64,000 bases of DNA, from the NCBI RefSeq assembly GCF_023073415.1, contig NZ_JADPJL010000026.1, positions 62,001 through 126,000 on the forward strand. The letters are read 5' to 3'. Numbering within the stretch: position 1 is the stretch's first letter; every line of letters starts with the position of its first letter. The DNA comes from Bradyrhizobium sp. 190. GTDB taxonomy: Bacteria > Pseudomonadota > Alphaproteobacteria > Rhizobiales > Xanthobacteraceae. Under the pieces are notes generated by a model, which did no database searches, was not told the origin of the DNA, and saw only the letters and a list, made by a program, of their open reading frames with translations. Below, in pieces: positions 1 through 8,698 of the stretch. A program made the position numbers and the translations under genes.

Positions 1-567
1 ATAGGCCTCCTCGTCCGTCATTTTTCCACTCGCCGCCGCGCGGCGCTGCCCCCCTGCCGGGTCGCCTTGCGCGTTCTGACGCCAAGCGGGAAACCGGCGG
101 TCAAGATAGCTTTCAAGTAAGGCGACACTCTCGGCGTCGAAAGCCGGTATCATCGCGATCAACTGCGGCAGGTCGAACGCGTCGAGCGAGCGCCCGGCAT
201 TCGGTCCGTCCACGATCTGGCCCGACAGTTCGCCACTGTCGTGATCGAGGCGCATGTCGAGAAACTGCGAACGCACGCGCGAGGCCTGTCCCGTCGAGCG
301 CTGCGCTCCGCCGAAGAGCCCCCCGATATTGCTGAAGCCGCCCGACCCGAACGGCGACCAGCCGAGCAGCCCGGCGCCGAAGATACCGAGCGGAATCGCC
401 ACCGCAAGTTCGCCGCGCAGGCCGGTAAAGGCCGCGACCGCCAGCGCGACGACGCCGCCCACGATCTTGATGCCGCGCGCGAGCACGACCGGATTGGCAG
501 CACGAAACATCTGCAGCAGCAAGTAGAGAAGGACAACGGCGACGACGCCGGCAATCAGGGTTGGCAT
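1..567 (-). CDS. DnaJ-like membrane protein, 3' end cut by window
   Basis: This frame opens with ATG at 567 and is still open at base 1, so 189 codons are visible and the C-terminus lies outside the window. The N-terminus has two hydrophobic stretches (about residues 4-20 and 34-66), followed by a Gly/Phe-rich piece and a charged region. The last visible residues, MTDEEAY, are how a J-domain usually begins in rhizobial DnaJ-domain membrane proteins (TIM14/DjlA-like), so a C-terminal J-domain just past the edge is inferred, not seen. It probably recruits DnaK at the inner membrane. The VWA gene at 635-1399 is upstream on the same strand with a 67-bp gap. Confidence 0.7.
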   Translation of the reverse strand, partial: MPTLIAGVVAVVLLYLLLQMFRAANPVVLARGIKIVGGVVALAVAAFTGLRGELAVAIPLGIFGAGLLGWSPFGSGGFSNIGGLFGGAQRSTGQASRVRSQFLDMRLDHDSGELSGQIVDGPNAGRSLDAFDLPQLIAMIPAFDAESVALLESYLDRRFPAWRQNAQGDPAGGQRRAAASGKMTDEEAY

Positions 568-634
568 GGCTCTAATATAGCGGCATCGGCGCCGAAAAGC
601 ATGGCGCTCGTCTCGCTGGCAACCAAAGTCGTAA

Positions 635-1399
635 TCACTTCATCTGGCCGATCAGCGCGGCCGCGCCGCTTGCGGTTTTCGACAGCGCCAGCAGCGCTTC
701 GCGCCCGCCAGCGGCATACGCTGCGGCGGCGCGCAGGAGCTCGCGCAACTGTGCAGCGGCGCCGGGATCGAACCTGCACCATGCGCCGCCGGTGAGCCGC
801 GCAATCTCGCGGAAGGCCTGTTCGGCTGCGGCGTCGTGGCCTTCCTGAAACATGAACACCGGCACCTTGAGCAGGCCGAGTTCCCCGGCCCTGGCGCAGA
901 GATCGTCGACCGCCTCCTCCATGGCGTCGCCGACGAACACCATGGCGCGCACGCCGGACGCCACCGCCTCGCGGCGCGCCTCCGACAGCACCTTGCCGAT
1001 CTGGGTGTTGCCGCCCTGGCAATCGATCTTGCCCATCAATCTTGCCAGTTGCGCGGAATCGGAGATCCAGCCCGTGGCGCGGCATTCGTTGAAGCCGCGG
1101 TAATAGACCAGCCGTATATCGAGGCTGCCGAGCGAAGCCGCCTCGCGAAACATGTCGGCCTGCAGCGCGCAGGCCATATCCCATGTCGGCTGCCGGCTCA
1201 TGGTGGCGTCGAGCGCAAAGACCAGCCTTCCCCTGGCGCCCGCTCGGTGCGGCGACATTGCGCGCGCTTTCGCGACGAAGGCTGCGATGTCGTCCGACGC
1301 CGACGGCTTGGTCTCCGGCAGCGGACCGCCTTTACGCGCCTCGGCCTTTGCCGACGCAACATCGCCTGCCGATTTCGGTTTGGTAGGTTCGCCGGTCAT
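635..1399 (-). CDS. VWA-domain protein
   Basis: A 254-residue protein. The first ~45 residues are charged and probably flexible; a von Willebrand factor A fold starts near residue 57 (GRLVFALDATMSRQ). The metal-site motif DxSxS is altered to DATMS, so the first serine is a threonine or alanine equivalent. A second acidic site is seen in VFVGDAMEE. No signal peptide or membrane segment is visible, so it is probably cytoplasmic. It lies just upstream of the DnaJ-like gene and likely shares its transcript, which suggests a chaperone-linked role. VWA assignment is fairly firm; the function is not known. Confidence 0.75.
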   Translation of the reverse strand: MTGEPTKPKSAGDVASAKAEARKGGPLPETKPSASDDIAAFVAKARAMSPHRAGARGRLVFALDATMSRQPTWDMACALQADMFREAASLGSLDIRLVYYRGFNECRATGWISDSAQLARLMGKIDCQGGNTQIGKVLSEARREAVASGVRAMVFVGDAMEEAVDDLCARAGELGLLKVPVFMFQEGHDAAAEQAFREIARLTGGAWCRFDPGAAAQLRELLRAAAAYAAGGREALLALSKTASGAAALIGQMK

Positions 1400-1503
1400 G
1401 AGCGCTCGCTTGTAAGCAGCAAGCTCTATGTGGGACGAAGCCCTTCGCCGGTCAATGCACCGGACGGTGACACAGCCGCAAACCCAGGACGACCGCCGGC
1501 CGC

Positions 1504-2400
1504 CTAGTTCGTAACCGGCTTGTTGGGCGTCGGATTGCTGGCCAACGGGACGGACAGCGGCACCGGTCCCGGGCTGGCGGTCAGAACATCAGGCACCTTG
1601 GTCGGCACGGGCTTCAATACGCCGCTCTTGTCGGACTCGTCGAGGAACCTGTCGAGCATCGACTGGATCGAGGATTTGGCAGCGTCAGGCCCGGTGTCCC
1701 GCATGTCGTTATGCTGGAAGCCAGTGTTCACGACCGTGATCCCGGACTGCTCGCACTGCTCGTCGTCGGGCACCACGCCAGGATCGGCCTTGAAGTTCGT
1801 ATCCTTGGAACGGAACGACAGGATCTTGAACTTGCCGTCGGTCAGGAACGGCACGCGCAGATTGTCCAGCGTCACGACCTTCTTGATCTCGTCGGGAAAC
1901 TCCTTGGCGAAATACATCGTGATGTCGCCGCCCATCGAGTGGCCGACCATCGTCACTTTCTCATAGTCGGCGTTGGGCTGGACCTTCTTCATCTCGTGGA
2001 TGGCGAAATGGATGTTGGCGACGCCGCGCTGAATCTGCGGCAGACGGCCGACATAGAGCTCGCCGACCTTGGTCACCATCGGCGGGTCGGTCGGCAGATC
2101 GTGCTGTGGGCTGATCGCAAGATAACCGCGCCAAGCGAAGACGTTTGCAAGAAACGAGTACTCGGTGTGCTTGACGGTGTTGCCGTGATTGAGGATTGCA
2201 ACCGGCAGCTTGATCAAGCCGGTATTGGCCTGCATTTCCTTGTCACGGCGAACCGCAACGTTGACCGCCACTAGGCGATTGTCGCGATCGGGATCGTGGA
2301 AGGCGATCGTCTCATGCCGGATCGCCCACTTACTCGCGGTGAAATACGCGACAGCGACCAGCACGGAGAGTGAAAGCAGAACGAGAATTCCACGTTTCAT
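1504..2400 (-). CDS. alpha/beta hydrolase, membrane-anchored or secreted
   Basis: A 298-residue protein with an N-terminal hydrophobic segment (residues 4-21) that can act as a signal anchor. The hydrolase fold shows an oxyanion-type NHGN near residue 71 and the nucleophile elbow GHSMGG at 153-158 with Ser155 as the presumed catalytic residue. The C-terminal ~35 residues are rich in Pro, Val and Thr and look unstructured. It resembles lipase or esterase-like hydrolases of rhizobia; the substrate is unknown. It stands alone. A 14-bp palindrome lies about 265 bp upstream of its start. Confidence 0.75.
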   Translation of the reverse strand: MKRGILVLLSLSVLVAVAYFTASKWAIRHETIAFHDPDRDNRLVAVNVAVRRDKEMQANTGLIKLPVAILNHGNTVKHTEYSFLANVFAWRGYLAISPQHDLPTDPPMVTKVGELYVGRLPQIQRGVANIHFAIHEMKKVQPNADYEKVTMVGHSMGGDITMYFAKEFPDEIKKVVTLDNLRVPFLTDGKFKILSFRSKDTNFKADPGVVPDDEQCEQSGITVVNTGFQHNDMRDTGPDAAKSSIQSMLDRFLDESDKSGVLKPVPTKVPDVLTASPGPVPLSVPLASNPTPNKPVTN

Positions 2401-2663
2401 GTTCGTCTTCGTCCTCGCGCCCCGTTAAGGGCTATCCCTGTTTGAGACTCTTTCGGTCCCTTCTTGATGATATATGTCACGGTGGCGTGACATAAAGGCC
2501 AAATGTTGTGTATTGACCGCCTGATCATTGTGCGGTGCACTTGTATATTGTGCAGCCGCTCAATCCCCACAAATTTGACCCGTCTTTTCCTTACGACGCC
2601 TCCAATCAACCTTTGGTTCGAGGGCTAGATAAAAGTCTAATGAAAACGGAGTAATGTCTCGTT

Positions 2664-2677
2664 GGTTCCCGGGAACC
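2664..2677. promoter_or_regulatory. 14-bp perfect palindrome GGTTCCCGGGAACC
   Basis: The identical palindrome occurs again at 7132-7145, also between genes and also upstream of a minus-strand gene. Its exact repetition suggests a protein-binding site or a small repeat family. No function is known from the sequence alone. Confidence 0.4.
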
Positions 2678-2762
2678 CAACCCGGCCCGGTGCGACAATA
2701 CCGGCGCCTTCGAAAACTTAGACTGTCGTGTAAATGACGAGCTTCAGTGCGCCGGGTCGTCA

Positions 2763-2939
2763 TTGGCCTGGAAGCTCGCATACTCCAACCTCGATCATTT
2801 CGAGATCACGGCCTTCGATCTCGACCGCGCCAATGAGGCCGTGGCGCATGCCTCCGGCCACAGCAGTCCCTTCAGAATGACGGTGATCCAGCCGCGACAA
2901 TGCCGGCAGACCGGCAGCTTGTTGGAGGTCAGGCGCTGA
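2763..2939 (+). pseudogene. remnant of zinc-type alcohol dehydrogenase C-terminus
   Basis: The plus-strand frame reads LAYSNLDHFEITAFDLDRA, then NEAVAHA and PFRMTVIQP before stopping at 2937-2939. This is the usual tail of rhizobial zinc-binding alcohol dehydrogenases. No start codon, zinc ligands or Rossmann fold precede it, so only about 45-58 codons of a once longer gene survive. Its last bases run into the 3' end of mipZ on the other strand, so the natural stop codon has been lost. The family assignment comes from memory of the tail motif. Confidence 0.5.
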
Positions 2940-3864
2940 TGATGTCGCCGATAATGTCGTGGACTTCGAGCGGCTTGTCGACCTGGGTGAACCATTCGGC
3001 ACGGTTGGCGGCCCGGCGGCGGCCGCGTTCGTCGAGCGGCAGTTTCAACTGACGCAACAGGCTGGTCACTTCCTCGCGCGCCGTGACGTGGCCCATGCTG
3101 GGTCGCGTGCCGAGGGTGGCCTCGTCGATGTCGTCCAGCGCCGTCAGCCCGCGCGGGAAGAACTCGCGGTAGACCACCCGCTCGGCAAATCCGTCGATCG
3201 AACGGAAGCCGAGCCGCAGCGAAAGGTCCTTCAGGCTGTCGGCGACGAGCTGCTTGTTGCGCGAGCCGATCATCGACAGGCGGTTGCGCACCACGATCCA
3301 GTCGGTGGTGGCGCCGTCGATCTGGCGGCGCTTGCGCCTGACGTCGCGCACCATCTCCGCATAATGGCTCTCGCCGGTCACGGAATAGGTCGCGGGATCG
3401 ACGGTGCCGAGCACGTCGAAATCGAGGAAACTGTCGTTGATCGGGGTCACCAGCGTGTCGGCCATCGAATGCGCCAGACGCATCAGGTAGGAGTCGGAAC
3501 CCGGCGTATCGATCACGATGAAATCGAAGGCGCGCTCGATTGCGCTCACCGCCTCCATGAACTGCTGGAACTCGGAATTTTCATTGTCGGCGATCTGCAT
3601 CGTCTCGCCGAGCTTGACGCAGTAGTGCACGGGAATTTCGAGGTCGAGACCGGTGCGGCGCGCCCACGCGCTCCGGTTGGCGATGTAGCGGGTAAAACTC
3701 TGCTGGCGGCAGTCGAGATCGATGGTGGCGACACGCTGTCCGGCCTTCAGCAGGGCAACGGCGATATGCAGGGCAGAGGTGGATTTTCCCGAGCCGCCCT
3801 TCTCATTGCCGAGCACGACAACGTGCGCCGAACCGAACTGACCCTGACTCGCCTGAACCAACAT
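2929..3864 (-). CDS. mipZ: division-plane positioning ATPase MipZ
   Basis: A 311-residue ParA/MinD-superfamily ATPase. The deviant Walker A motif NEKGGSGKST sits at residues 20-29 with both the signature Lys22 and the P-loop Lys27. A Walker A' aspartate follows in ATIDLDCRQQSF, and a Walker B-like FIVIDTPGSD near the middle. In Caulobacter MipZ forms a gradient from the ParB-bound poles and blocks FtsZ assembly away from midcell; the same role is inferred here. The start is supported by a GGGGG Shine-Dalgarno 7 bases upstream. It is transcribed away from panC. No parB is visible. Confidence 0.88.
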   Translation of the reverse strand: MLVQASQGQFGSAHVVVLGNEKGGSGKSTSALHIAVALLKAGQRVATIDLDCRQQSFTRYIANRSAWARRTGLDLEIPVHYCVKLGETMQIADNENSEFQQFMEAVSAIERAFDFIVIDTPGSDSYLMRLAHSMADTLVTPINDSFLDFDVLGTVDPATYSVTGESHYAEMVRDVRRKRRQIDGATTDWIVVRNRLSMIGSRNKQLVADSLKDLSLRLGFRSIDGFAERVVYREFFPRGLTALDDIDEATLGTRPSMGHVTAREEVTSLLRQLKLPLDERGRRRAANRAEWFTQVDKPLEVHDIIGDIISA

Positions 3865-4186
3865 GATTCAACCCCCACTCGATATCTTCAAATCACGCGC
3901 GGCTGCACGTCAAGTGAAATGCGCGACGACGCATTCAATTCGCTCGCAGCGTGTCTTTAATGATGAATCCCGACGGTGCAGATTTCGTTCCGTTGCCGCG
4001 ATCAGCCCGCGGACTTTTCAACCAGCCGGACGCGCATCTGGCTTTTGCGTTTAGCTGGCCACAGCCTTGCCACTCCCAAGCAAACTTGGCGGCAATGCTC
4101 TGGCCTTATAAGGTCGGCGCGCCCGCCGAAAGGCGCGGGGCCGTCGGCCCCTCACCCCATCAGAAACTGCAAGAGATCGAGGCCAG
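3865..4186. other. intergenic region between divergent mipZ and panC
   Basis: This 322-bp stretch must hold the promoters of both divergent genes. I saw no convincing coding frame, RNA gene or strong palindrome in it; frames across it are short and lack family features. Confidence 0.5.
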
Positions 4187-5038
4187 ATGTCGCGAAGTCC
4201 CATGGTCGTCCGTACCGTTCCCGCCTTGCGCCGCGCCGTCGAGGCCTTGCGCGCCCGAAAGGCCGCCGTCGCGCTGGTGCCGACCATGGGAGCGCTCCAT
4301 GACGGACATGTGTCGCTGGTGCGGCTCGCCAAGCGCCGCGCACAGAAAGTGGTCGTATCGATCTTCGTCAACCCGACGCAGTTCGCCCCGACGGAGGATT
4401 TCGGTTCGTACCCGCGCACCTGGAAAGCCGACGTTGCCAAACTCGCCGCCGAGAAAGTCGACCTGATCTGGAATCCCGACGTCAAGGCGATGTACCCGGA
4501 CGGCTTCGCCACCCGTATCGTGCCGGAAGGTCCGGCCACCGCCGGCCTCGAGGATCGTTTCCGGCCGCATTTCTTCGGCGGCGTTGCCACCGTGGTCGGC
4601 AAGCTGTTCACGCAAGTCCGGGCGGACGTGGCAATCTTCGGCGAGAAGGATTTTCAGCAATTGCGGGTGGTGACGCAGATGGCCGCCGATCTCGACCTCG
4701 GCGTCAAGGTGATCGGCTCGCGCACCGTGCGGGAACGCGACGGGCTCGCGATGTCCTCGCGCAATGTCTACCTCTCGCCGGAGGAACGGCTGACGGCGCC
4801 GACGCTGTACCGCGCCATGAAGGAAAGCGCCAAGCGGCTGAAGGCCGGCGAGGATTTGGCGGCCGCGATCGAAGCCGGCCGCGAACTGATCAGCGCCGCC
4901 GGCTTCGCGCTGGACTATTTCGAGGCCCGGCACGCCGAGACGCTGGCGCCGGTTACCTCGATGAAGGACGGGCCGGTGCGGATCCTGGTTGCCGCAAAGC
5001 TCGGCACGACGCGCTTGATCGACAATATCGGGGTTTAG
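4187..5038 (+). CDS. panC: pantothenate synthetase
   Basis: A 283-residue enzyme that joins pantoate and beta-alanine using ATP in vitamin B5 and coenzyme A synthesis. The ATP-binding signature PTMGALHDGH lies at about residues 31-40, containing the HxGH of this nucleotidyltransferase family. FGEKDFQQL and the KMSKS-like loop SRTVRERDGLAMSSRN, which closes over the active site, are both present. Length is normal. A GAGG lies 4 bases before the ATG; an in-frame ATG at codon 6 is a less likely start. panB is not in the window. A rhizobial palindromic repeat abuts the stop codon. Confidence 0.95.
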   Translation: MSRSPMVVRTVPALRRAVEALRARKAAVALVPTMGALHDGHVSLVRLAKRRAQKVVVSIFVNPTQFAPTEDFGSYPRTWKADVAKLAAEKVDLIWNPDVKAMYPDGFATRIVPEGPATAGLEDRFRPHFFGGVATVVGKLFTQVRADVAIFGEKDFQQLRVVTQMAADLDLGVKVIGSRTVRERDGLAMSSRNVYLSPEERLTAPTLYRAMKESAKRLKAGEDLAAAIEAGRELISAAGFALDYFEARHAETLAPVTSMKDGPVRILVAAKLGTTRLIDNIGV

Positions 5039-5141
5039 AGCGTTTTCCAGCGAAGTGGAAACCGGTTCGCGTCAAGAAAACGCGTCAGATCAAAAATCTG
5101 GAGCCCGTTCCGATTCCATCGGAACGGATAAATGCTCTAGC
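5039..5141. repeat. rhizobial interspersed palindromic repeat, copy 1
   Basis: The element begins agcgttttccagcgaag, continues with an accggttcgcgt core and closes with caagaaaacgcg, so its ends are inverted copies (gcgttttc / gaaaacgc). A second hairpin follows (gttccgattccatcggaac, 5108-5126). A diverged copy lies at 10896-10968. Such elements are abundant between genes in Bradyrhizobium and can fold in RNA, here directly after panC, where it may act as a terminator. Confidence 0.65.
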
Positions 5142-5154
5142 CGTGGGACCTCGG

Positions 5155-5595
5155 TCAGAGCAGCCCCAGATCGCGCAATTCGCGCCGCATCGGTTCCGGC
5201 ATCGCGGCCACGCTGGCGGCTGAGGATTTGGTGAGGTCAGCCGGCGCGGCGTCCTCGGCGAGGTAGCGCCAGCCCTGGAACGGACGCATCGGCCGCGGCG
5301 AGACGGCGAACACCTTGGGCTGCATCACCAGACGGCACCGCCCGATACCGTCCTTGTCGCGGAACGGCTCGAGCGCAATGATCTTTTCGCGCGCGGCGAT
5401 TTCGCCCTTGATCACCCAGTAGAGTGAACCGCCGGCGAGGATTTCCGCGTCGCGCTTCGGCGTCATCCGCGTGATGTGGACGTGGCGAAGCGGCAGGCCC
5501 TTTTTCTTGGCGGTTGCCATGCGTTCGGCGACCCACCCCTTGAGTTCCTTGACTGACTCGCAGCCGACGGCAAGCTTGATGAGATGAAGCGGCAT
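5155..5595 (-). CDS. DUF1489 family protein
   Basis: A 146-residue soluble protein of a family conserved through alphaproteobacteria, with unknown function. The typical opening MPLHLIKLAVGC and internal blocks such as GGSLYWVIKG and FQGWRYL are present. There is no signal peptide or membrane segment, and length is normal. It lies 40 bp downstream of the membrane protein gene at 5636-6613 on the same strand and may be co-transcribed. Family assignment is from sequence recognition. Confidence 0.85.
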   Translation of the reverse strand: MPLHLIKLAVGCESVKELKGWVAERMATAKKKGLPLRHVHITRMTPKRDAEILAGGSLYWVIKGEIAAREKIIALEPFRDKDGIGRCRLVMQPKVFAVSPRPMRPFQGWRYLAEDAAPADLTKSSAASVAAMPEPMRRELRDLGLL

Positions 5596-5635
5596 GATCC
5601 CGCCGATGTAGCGGTCCGTGCGCGCTTTGAAAAGA

Positions 5636-6613
5636 TCACTCGTTGTTATCAGCTGTGGGCGCCCCAGCCGTCGGCGCGAGTTGGACCGGCGCGCCGTTGG
5701 ACGGCCGCTTCGGCGCCGGCGGCGACTTCTTGGCGGCGGTCTGCGCCGGCGGCGATGCCGGCGGTGTCGCCGCGGCCGGACGCGGCGCGGCGGGCGATGC
5801 CGGCGCAGCCGCAGTTGCAGACGACGGCTTCGGCGCTGCCCCGGGCGGCGGCTCGGGCGTCATGATGCTGACCGGCGGGGTGGAGGCCGAGGTCGGGAAT
5901 TCGGCGTTGGTGGGCTTGCCCGTGGGGAGCGACGGCGGCAGCGCCGCGATCAGGCCCGTCGCGGCCTGCGCCGGCGCGTTCCAGGACGCCGCGTAGCGCA
6001 TGATCAGGTTTTCATAGACGCGCTCTTCCATGTTGGCCGCAATCTGGCGCGTCTCGGTCAGCGAGCGGAACGCGCGGCAGGCCGATGGCGTGCAACGGTC
6101 TCGCGCCATCAGCACATAGGCCATTAACCCGTAACGGTCGCGCTCGACGGCGCGACGCAGCGCCAGCAAGTCGGAGCCGGCCCCCTTGTTCGCGGTGGCG
6201 ACATCTCCGAGCGAGGTCAGGAGCGTGATCTGCGAGGCGGCGTAGGCCACCGCCGCAGCCACCGACTCGGCCGAACCGAACAGCACCTTCTCGCACGCGG
6301 CGAGGACTGCATCGCCGGCCAGTTCGTCAATACAGGAAAGCTGCGGCAACGGCGCGGTAGCCGTCTGAACCGAACGCGGCGCCTCCGTGGACTGAACCAC
6401 GTTTGCCGTGCCGAAGCCGCGGAAGGTCACGGCCCCTGCGACCCCGATCGCGAGCAGCGTGATGAGCGCCAGCACGCCGTTGGCCATGGATCTCTCCGAG
6501 CGCAGCAGCGTGATCAGAACGATGATCCCGACAAATCCGGCCATGGCCAGCGTCAGGTATAACGAAAGGTTCGGCGAGCTCCAGATCTGATCCAGCGAAG
6601 CAGCCCAGTTCAT
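5636..6613 (-). CDS. conserved membrane protein with Pro/Ala-rich tail
   Basis: A 325-residue protein of unknown function. Two membrane segments are seen at about residues 17-38 and 44-64, so both ends probably face the same side. The middle part (about 90-225) is alpha-helical with scattered cysteines (CIDELAGDAVLAAC, DRCTPSACRAF), possibly a periplasmic domain with disulfides. From about residue 240 the chain is low-complexity Ala/Pro and ends in DNNE. An AAGGGA precedes the ATG by 8 bases. The gene is likely expressed with the DUF1489 gene that follows. Confidence 0.75.
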   Translation of the reverse strand: MNWAASLDQIWSSPNLSLYLTLAMAGFVGIIVLITLLRSERSMANGVLALITLLAIGVAGAVTFRGFGTANVVQSTEAPRSVQTATAPLPQLSCIDELAGDAVLAACEKVLFGSAESVAAAVAYAASQITLLTSLGDVATANKGAGSDLLALRRAVERDRYGLMAYVLMARDRCTPSACRAFRSLTETRQIAANMEERVYENLIMRYAASWNAPAQAATGLIAALPPSLPTGKPTNAEFPTSASTPPVSIMTPEPPPGAAPKPSSATAAAPASPAAPRPAAATPPASPPAQTAAKKSPPAPKRPSNGAPVQLAPTAGAPTADNNE

Positions 6614-6764
6614 GCGCGGTGTCCCTTAACGCAGCATCAAACGCGATCGAAAGACGAATGCGTCTTTGTCGCATTCGCTTTTCGGCAGATTGGTTCTGCG
6701 AACGGGGCCTTTTGACGGCAGTCGAAGTGGAACCTCGTCAGCCGGCTGCTTGCACACAACTGAT

Positions 6765-6968
6765 TCAGGAAATCGCGAGCTGGCTTTCCTTGGCGACCCG
6801 TTCGAAAGCTTCGGTCGAGCTTTTGATGCGATACTGACAGTCGTCGCCATCTGTTGGCAGCAGCCGGATCACCTCATAGGTGCCGGTGGCGGCCGGACGG
6901 GCGACGTTGCTGGCAGTAAAATAGACAGTCTCTCCAACGGAGTACTTATGCTTCAACGCCCTCTCCAT
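6765..6968 (-). CDS. small conserved protein, beta-rich
   Basis: A 67-residue protein with the core FKH-like start KHKYSVGETVYFTASNVARP and a middle TYEVIRLLP. The pattern resembles a small SH3-like or KOW-type barrel found in short rhizobial proteins, but I cannot name a family. No clear Shine-Dalgarno precedes the ATG. A 14-bp palindrome lies about 165 bp upstream. I call it a real gene because its composition and codon use match its neighbours and no better frame overlaps it. Confidence 0.6.
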   Translation of the reverse strand: MERALKHKYSVGETVYFTASNVARPAATGTYEVIRLLPTDGDDCQYRIKSSTEAFERVAKESQLAIS

Positions 6969-7131
6969 TACGCAAGAACGCCGGCCGCGCTCACGGTCCC
7001 GCTAGCTTTCGGCCGACTTGAGAACCCTGCGGCAACCTAGCACAGCCGACCTCCCAAAAGCCAGCAGCATCGAGACATGGCAAATGCGCAAATTCTGCAT
7101 GTTTTTCAGGGCGATAAGCGGTAATTTCTGC

Positions 7132-7145
7132 GGTTCCCGGGAACC
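7132..7145. promoter_or_regulatory. 14-bp perfect palindrome, second copy of the 2664 motif
   Basis: GGTTCCCGGGAACC, identical to the site at 2664-2677. It lies between the end of the GST gene and the small gene at 6765-6968, upstream of the latter. Confidence 0.4.
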
Positions 7146-7248
7146 CGCCTGCCTAATATTGAGGCCGTTTTTCCCAATATAGGACAGAATGCCGCGGGTT
7201 GCGGGGAGCCCTGGTACCCCCGCCCGGCCACCGGCCCCGCGCCCGAAA

Positions 7249-7905
7249 TCAGACCGTCTCGAACCGTTCGATGATGAGCGTTTCAGCAAGGCCGGCGCGG
7301 GTCCATTCCTGGAATGCCGGCAAGGACATCATCGCATCGAAATAATGCCGCGCCTCGCCCCTCACCTCGATCGCATAGGTGCGAAAGCGATGCACTACCG
7401 GCGCAAACATCGCGTCCGCACCGCCGAACGCGCCGAACAGGAACGGTCCTTCCTTGCCGTAACGGCTGGCGCAATCGGCCCAGATCTCCTGAACGCGCGC
7501 CACATTGGCACGCGCGTCATCCGACAGGTCGACCGCGCCGACCGGACGGTGCAGGTTCATGCCGCATTCGTTGCGCAGCGGCATGAAGCCCGAATGCATT
7601 TCCGCCGAAATCGAGCGCGCATGCGCCCGGCGCGCGCGGTCCTCCGGCCACAGCCTCGCTTGCGGGTATTTCTCGGCAAGATATTCGATGATCGAAAGCG
7701 AATCCCACACCGTGACGTCGCCATCGATCAGCGCCGGCACCTTGCCTGCGCGCGAAAAGCTCAGGATCCGGTCCTTGTCCGCCTTGTCGTCGGTGTAGAG
7801 CGGGACGAACACTTCCTCGAACGGAATGTCGTTGGCGCGCAGCGCCAGCCATGGCCGCATCGACCATGACGAATAGTTTTTGTTGCCGATGACCAGTTTC
7901 AACAT
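7249..7905 (-). CDS. glutathione S-transferase family protein
   Basis: A 218-residue protein with a thioredoxin-like N-terminal domain (MLKLVIGNKNYSSWSMRPWLALRA read from the ATG at 7905). The NYSSWSMRPW stretch places a serine where GSTs activate glutathione. Residues ~60-72 contain VPALIDGDVTVWDSL, the cis-proline VPAL and the DS pair that bind glutathione. An all-helical C-terminal domain follows. It probably conjugates or reduces small electrophiles in the cytosol. An upstream in-frame start at 7983 exists, but the family opening begins at 7905. Confidence 0.88.
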   Translation of the reverse strand: MLKLVIGNKNYSSWSMRPWLALRANDIPFEEVFVPLYTDDKADKDRILSFSRAGKVPALIDGDVTVWDSLSIIEYLAEKYPQARLWPEDRARRAHARSISAEMHSGFMPLRNECGMNLHRPVGAVDLSDDARANVARVQEIWADCASRYGKEGPFLFGAFGGADAMFAPVVHRFRTYAIEVRGEARHYFDAMMSLPAFQEWTRAGLAETLIIERFETV

Positions 7906-8006
7906 TTGCGGGGAAATCCTGTTGGAGGCGTGATCTTGCCATAGTGCACCGCACGCGTTCAACCTGTACATCACGATTGCCAAGCCATCATCGGGGATCT
8001 CGCCAT

Positions 8007-8684
8007 ATGGGCGCCTATTGGGTCGATATCGCCGCCGTCGCGTTCTTTGTCGTGGAATGGCTGGTCTACGGCCTTACGCTCGAACACACGGCCTATGGCC
8101 GCGACAGCCTGTCGGCGCGCATGAACCGCTATCGCGAGGTCTGGGTGCGAAACATGCTCGACCGCGAAGCGCGCATGGTCGACATGCAGATCATGGCCTC
8201 GCTGCAGAACGGCACCGCCTTCTTCGCCTCCACCAGCCTGATCGCGATCGGCGGCGGGCTGGCGCTGCTGCGGGCGACCAACGATGCACTCGCCGTGCTG
8301 CGTGAGCTGCCGGTCGATCTCACCCCCTCGCCCGCATTGTGGGAAATCAAGTGCGTCGGCCTGATCCTGATCTTCATCTACGCCTTCTTCAAATTCGCCT
8401 GGTCGTACCGCCTGTTCAACTATGTCGCGATCCTGCTCGGCGCGATGCCACCGTCGTCTCAGCGCGACACCGCGGAAGCCGAAGCCCACGTGATGCGCAC
8501 GACGCGTCTGTTCGAGGCGGCGGGGCGGCATTTCAACCGCGGCCAGCGTGCGTTCTTCTTCGCGCTCGGCTATCTCGGCTGGTTCGTCAGCCCCTGGGTA
8601 TTGCTGCTGACGACCGCGCTGGTCGTGATCGTGACCTGGCGGCGTCAGTTCGCATCGAACGCGTGGCGGGCGATGGGAAGCTAG
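8007..8684 (+). CDS. DUF599 family membrane protein
   Basis: A 225-residue integral membrane protein. The start at 8007 (MGAYWVDIAAVAFF) gives the normal family opening. About four membrane helices are visible (residues ~6-24, ~72-92, ~112-135, ~185-208). The cytoplasmic loop has the conserved R-W-x3-M pattern (REVWVRNMLDREARMVDMQIMA) of DUF599. Function is unknown. It is divergent from the GST gene with about 100 bp between starts. Confidence 0.85.
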   Translation: MGAYWVDIAAVAFFVVEWLVYGLTLEHTAYGRDSLSARMNRYREVWVRNMLDREARMVDMQIMASLQNGTAFFASTSLIAIGGGLALLRATNDALAVLRELPVDLTPSPALWEIKCVGLILIFIYAFFKFAWSYRLFNYVAILLGAMPPSSQRDTAEAEAHVMRTTRLFEAAGRHFNRGQRAFFFALGYLGWFVSPWVLLLTTALVVIVTWRRQFASNAWRAMGS

Positions 8685-8698
8685 AAACGGCTTCAAAT

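Noticed and set aside
2959..3960. 333-codon open frame on plus
   Set aside because: Antisense shadow of mipZ, whose P-loop and Walker motifs are clear.
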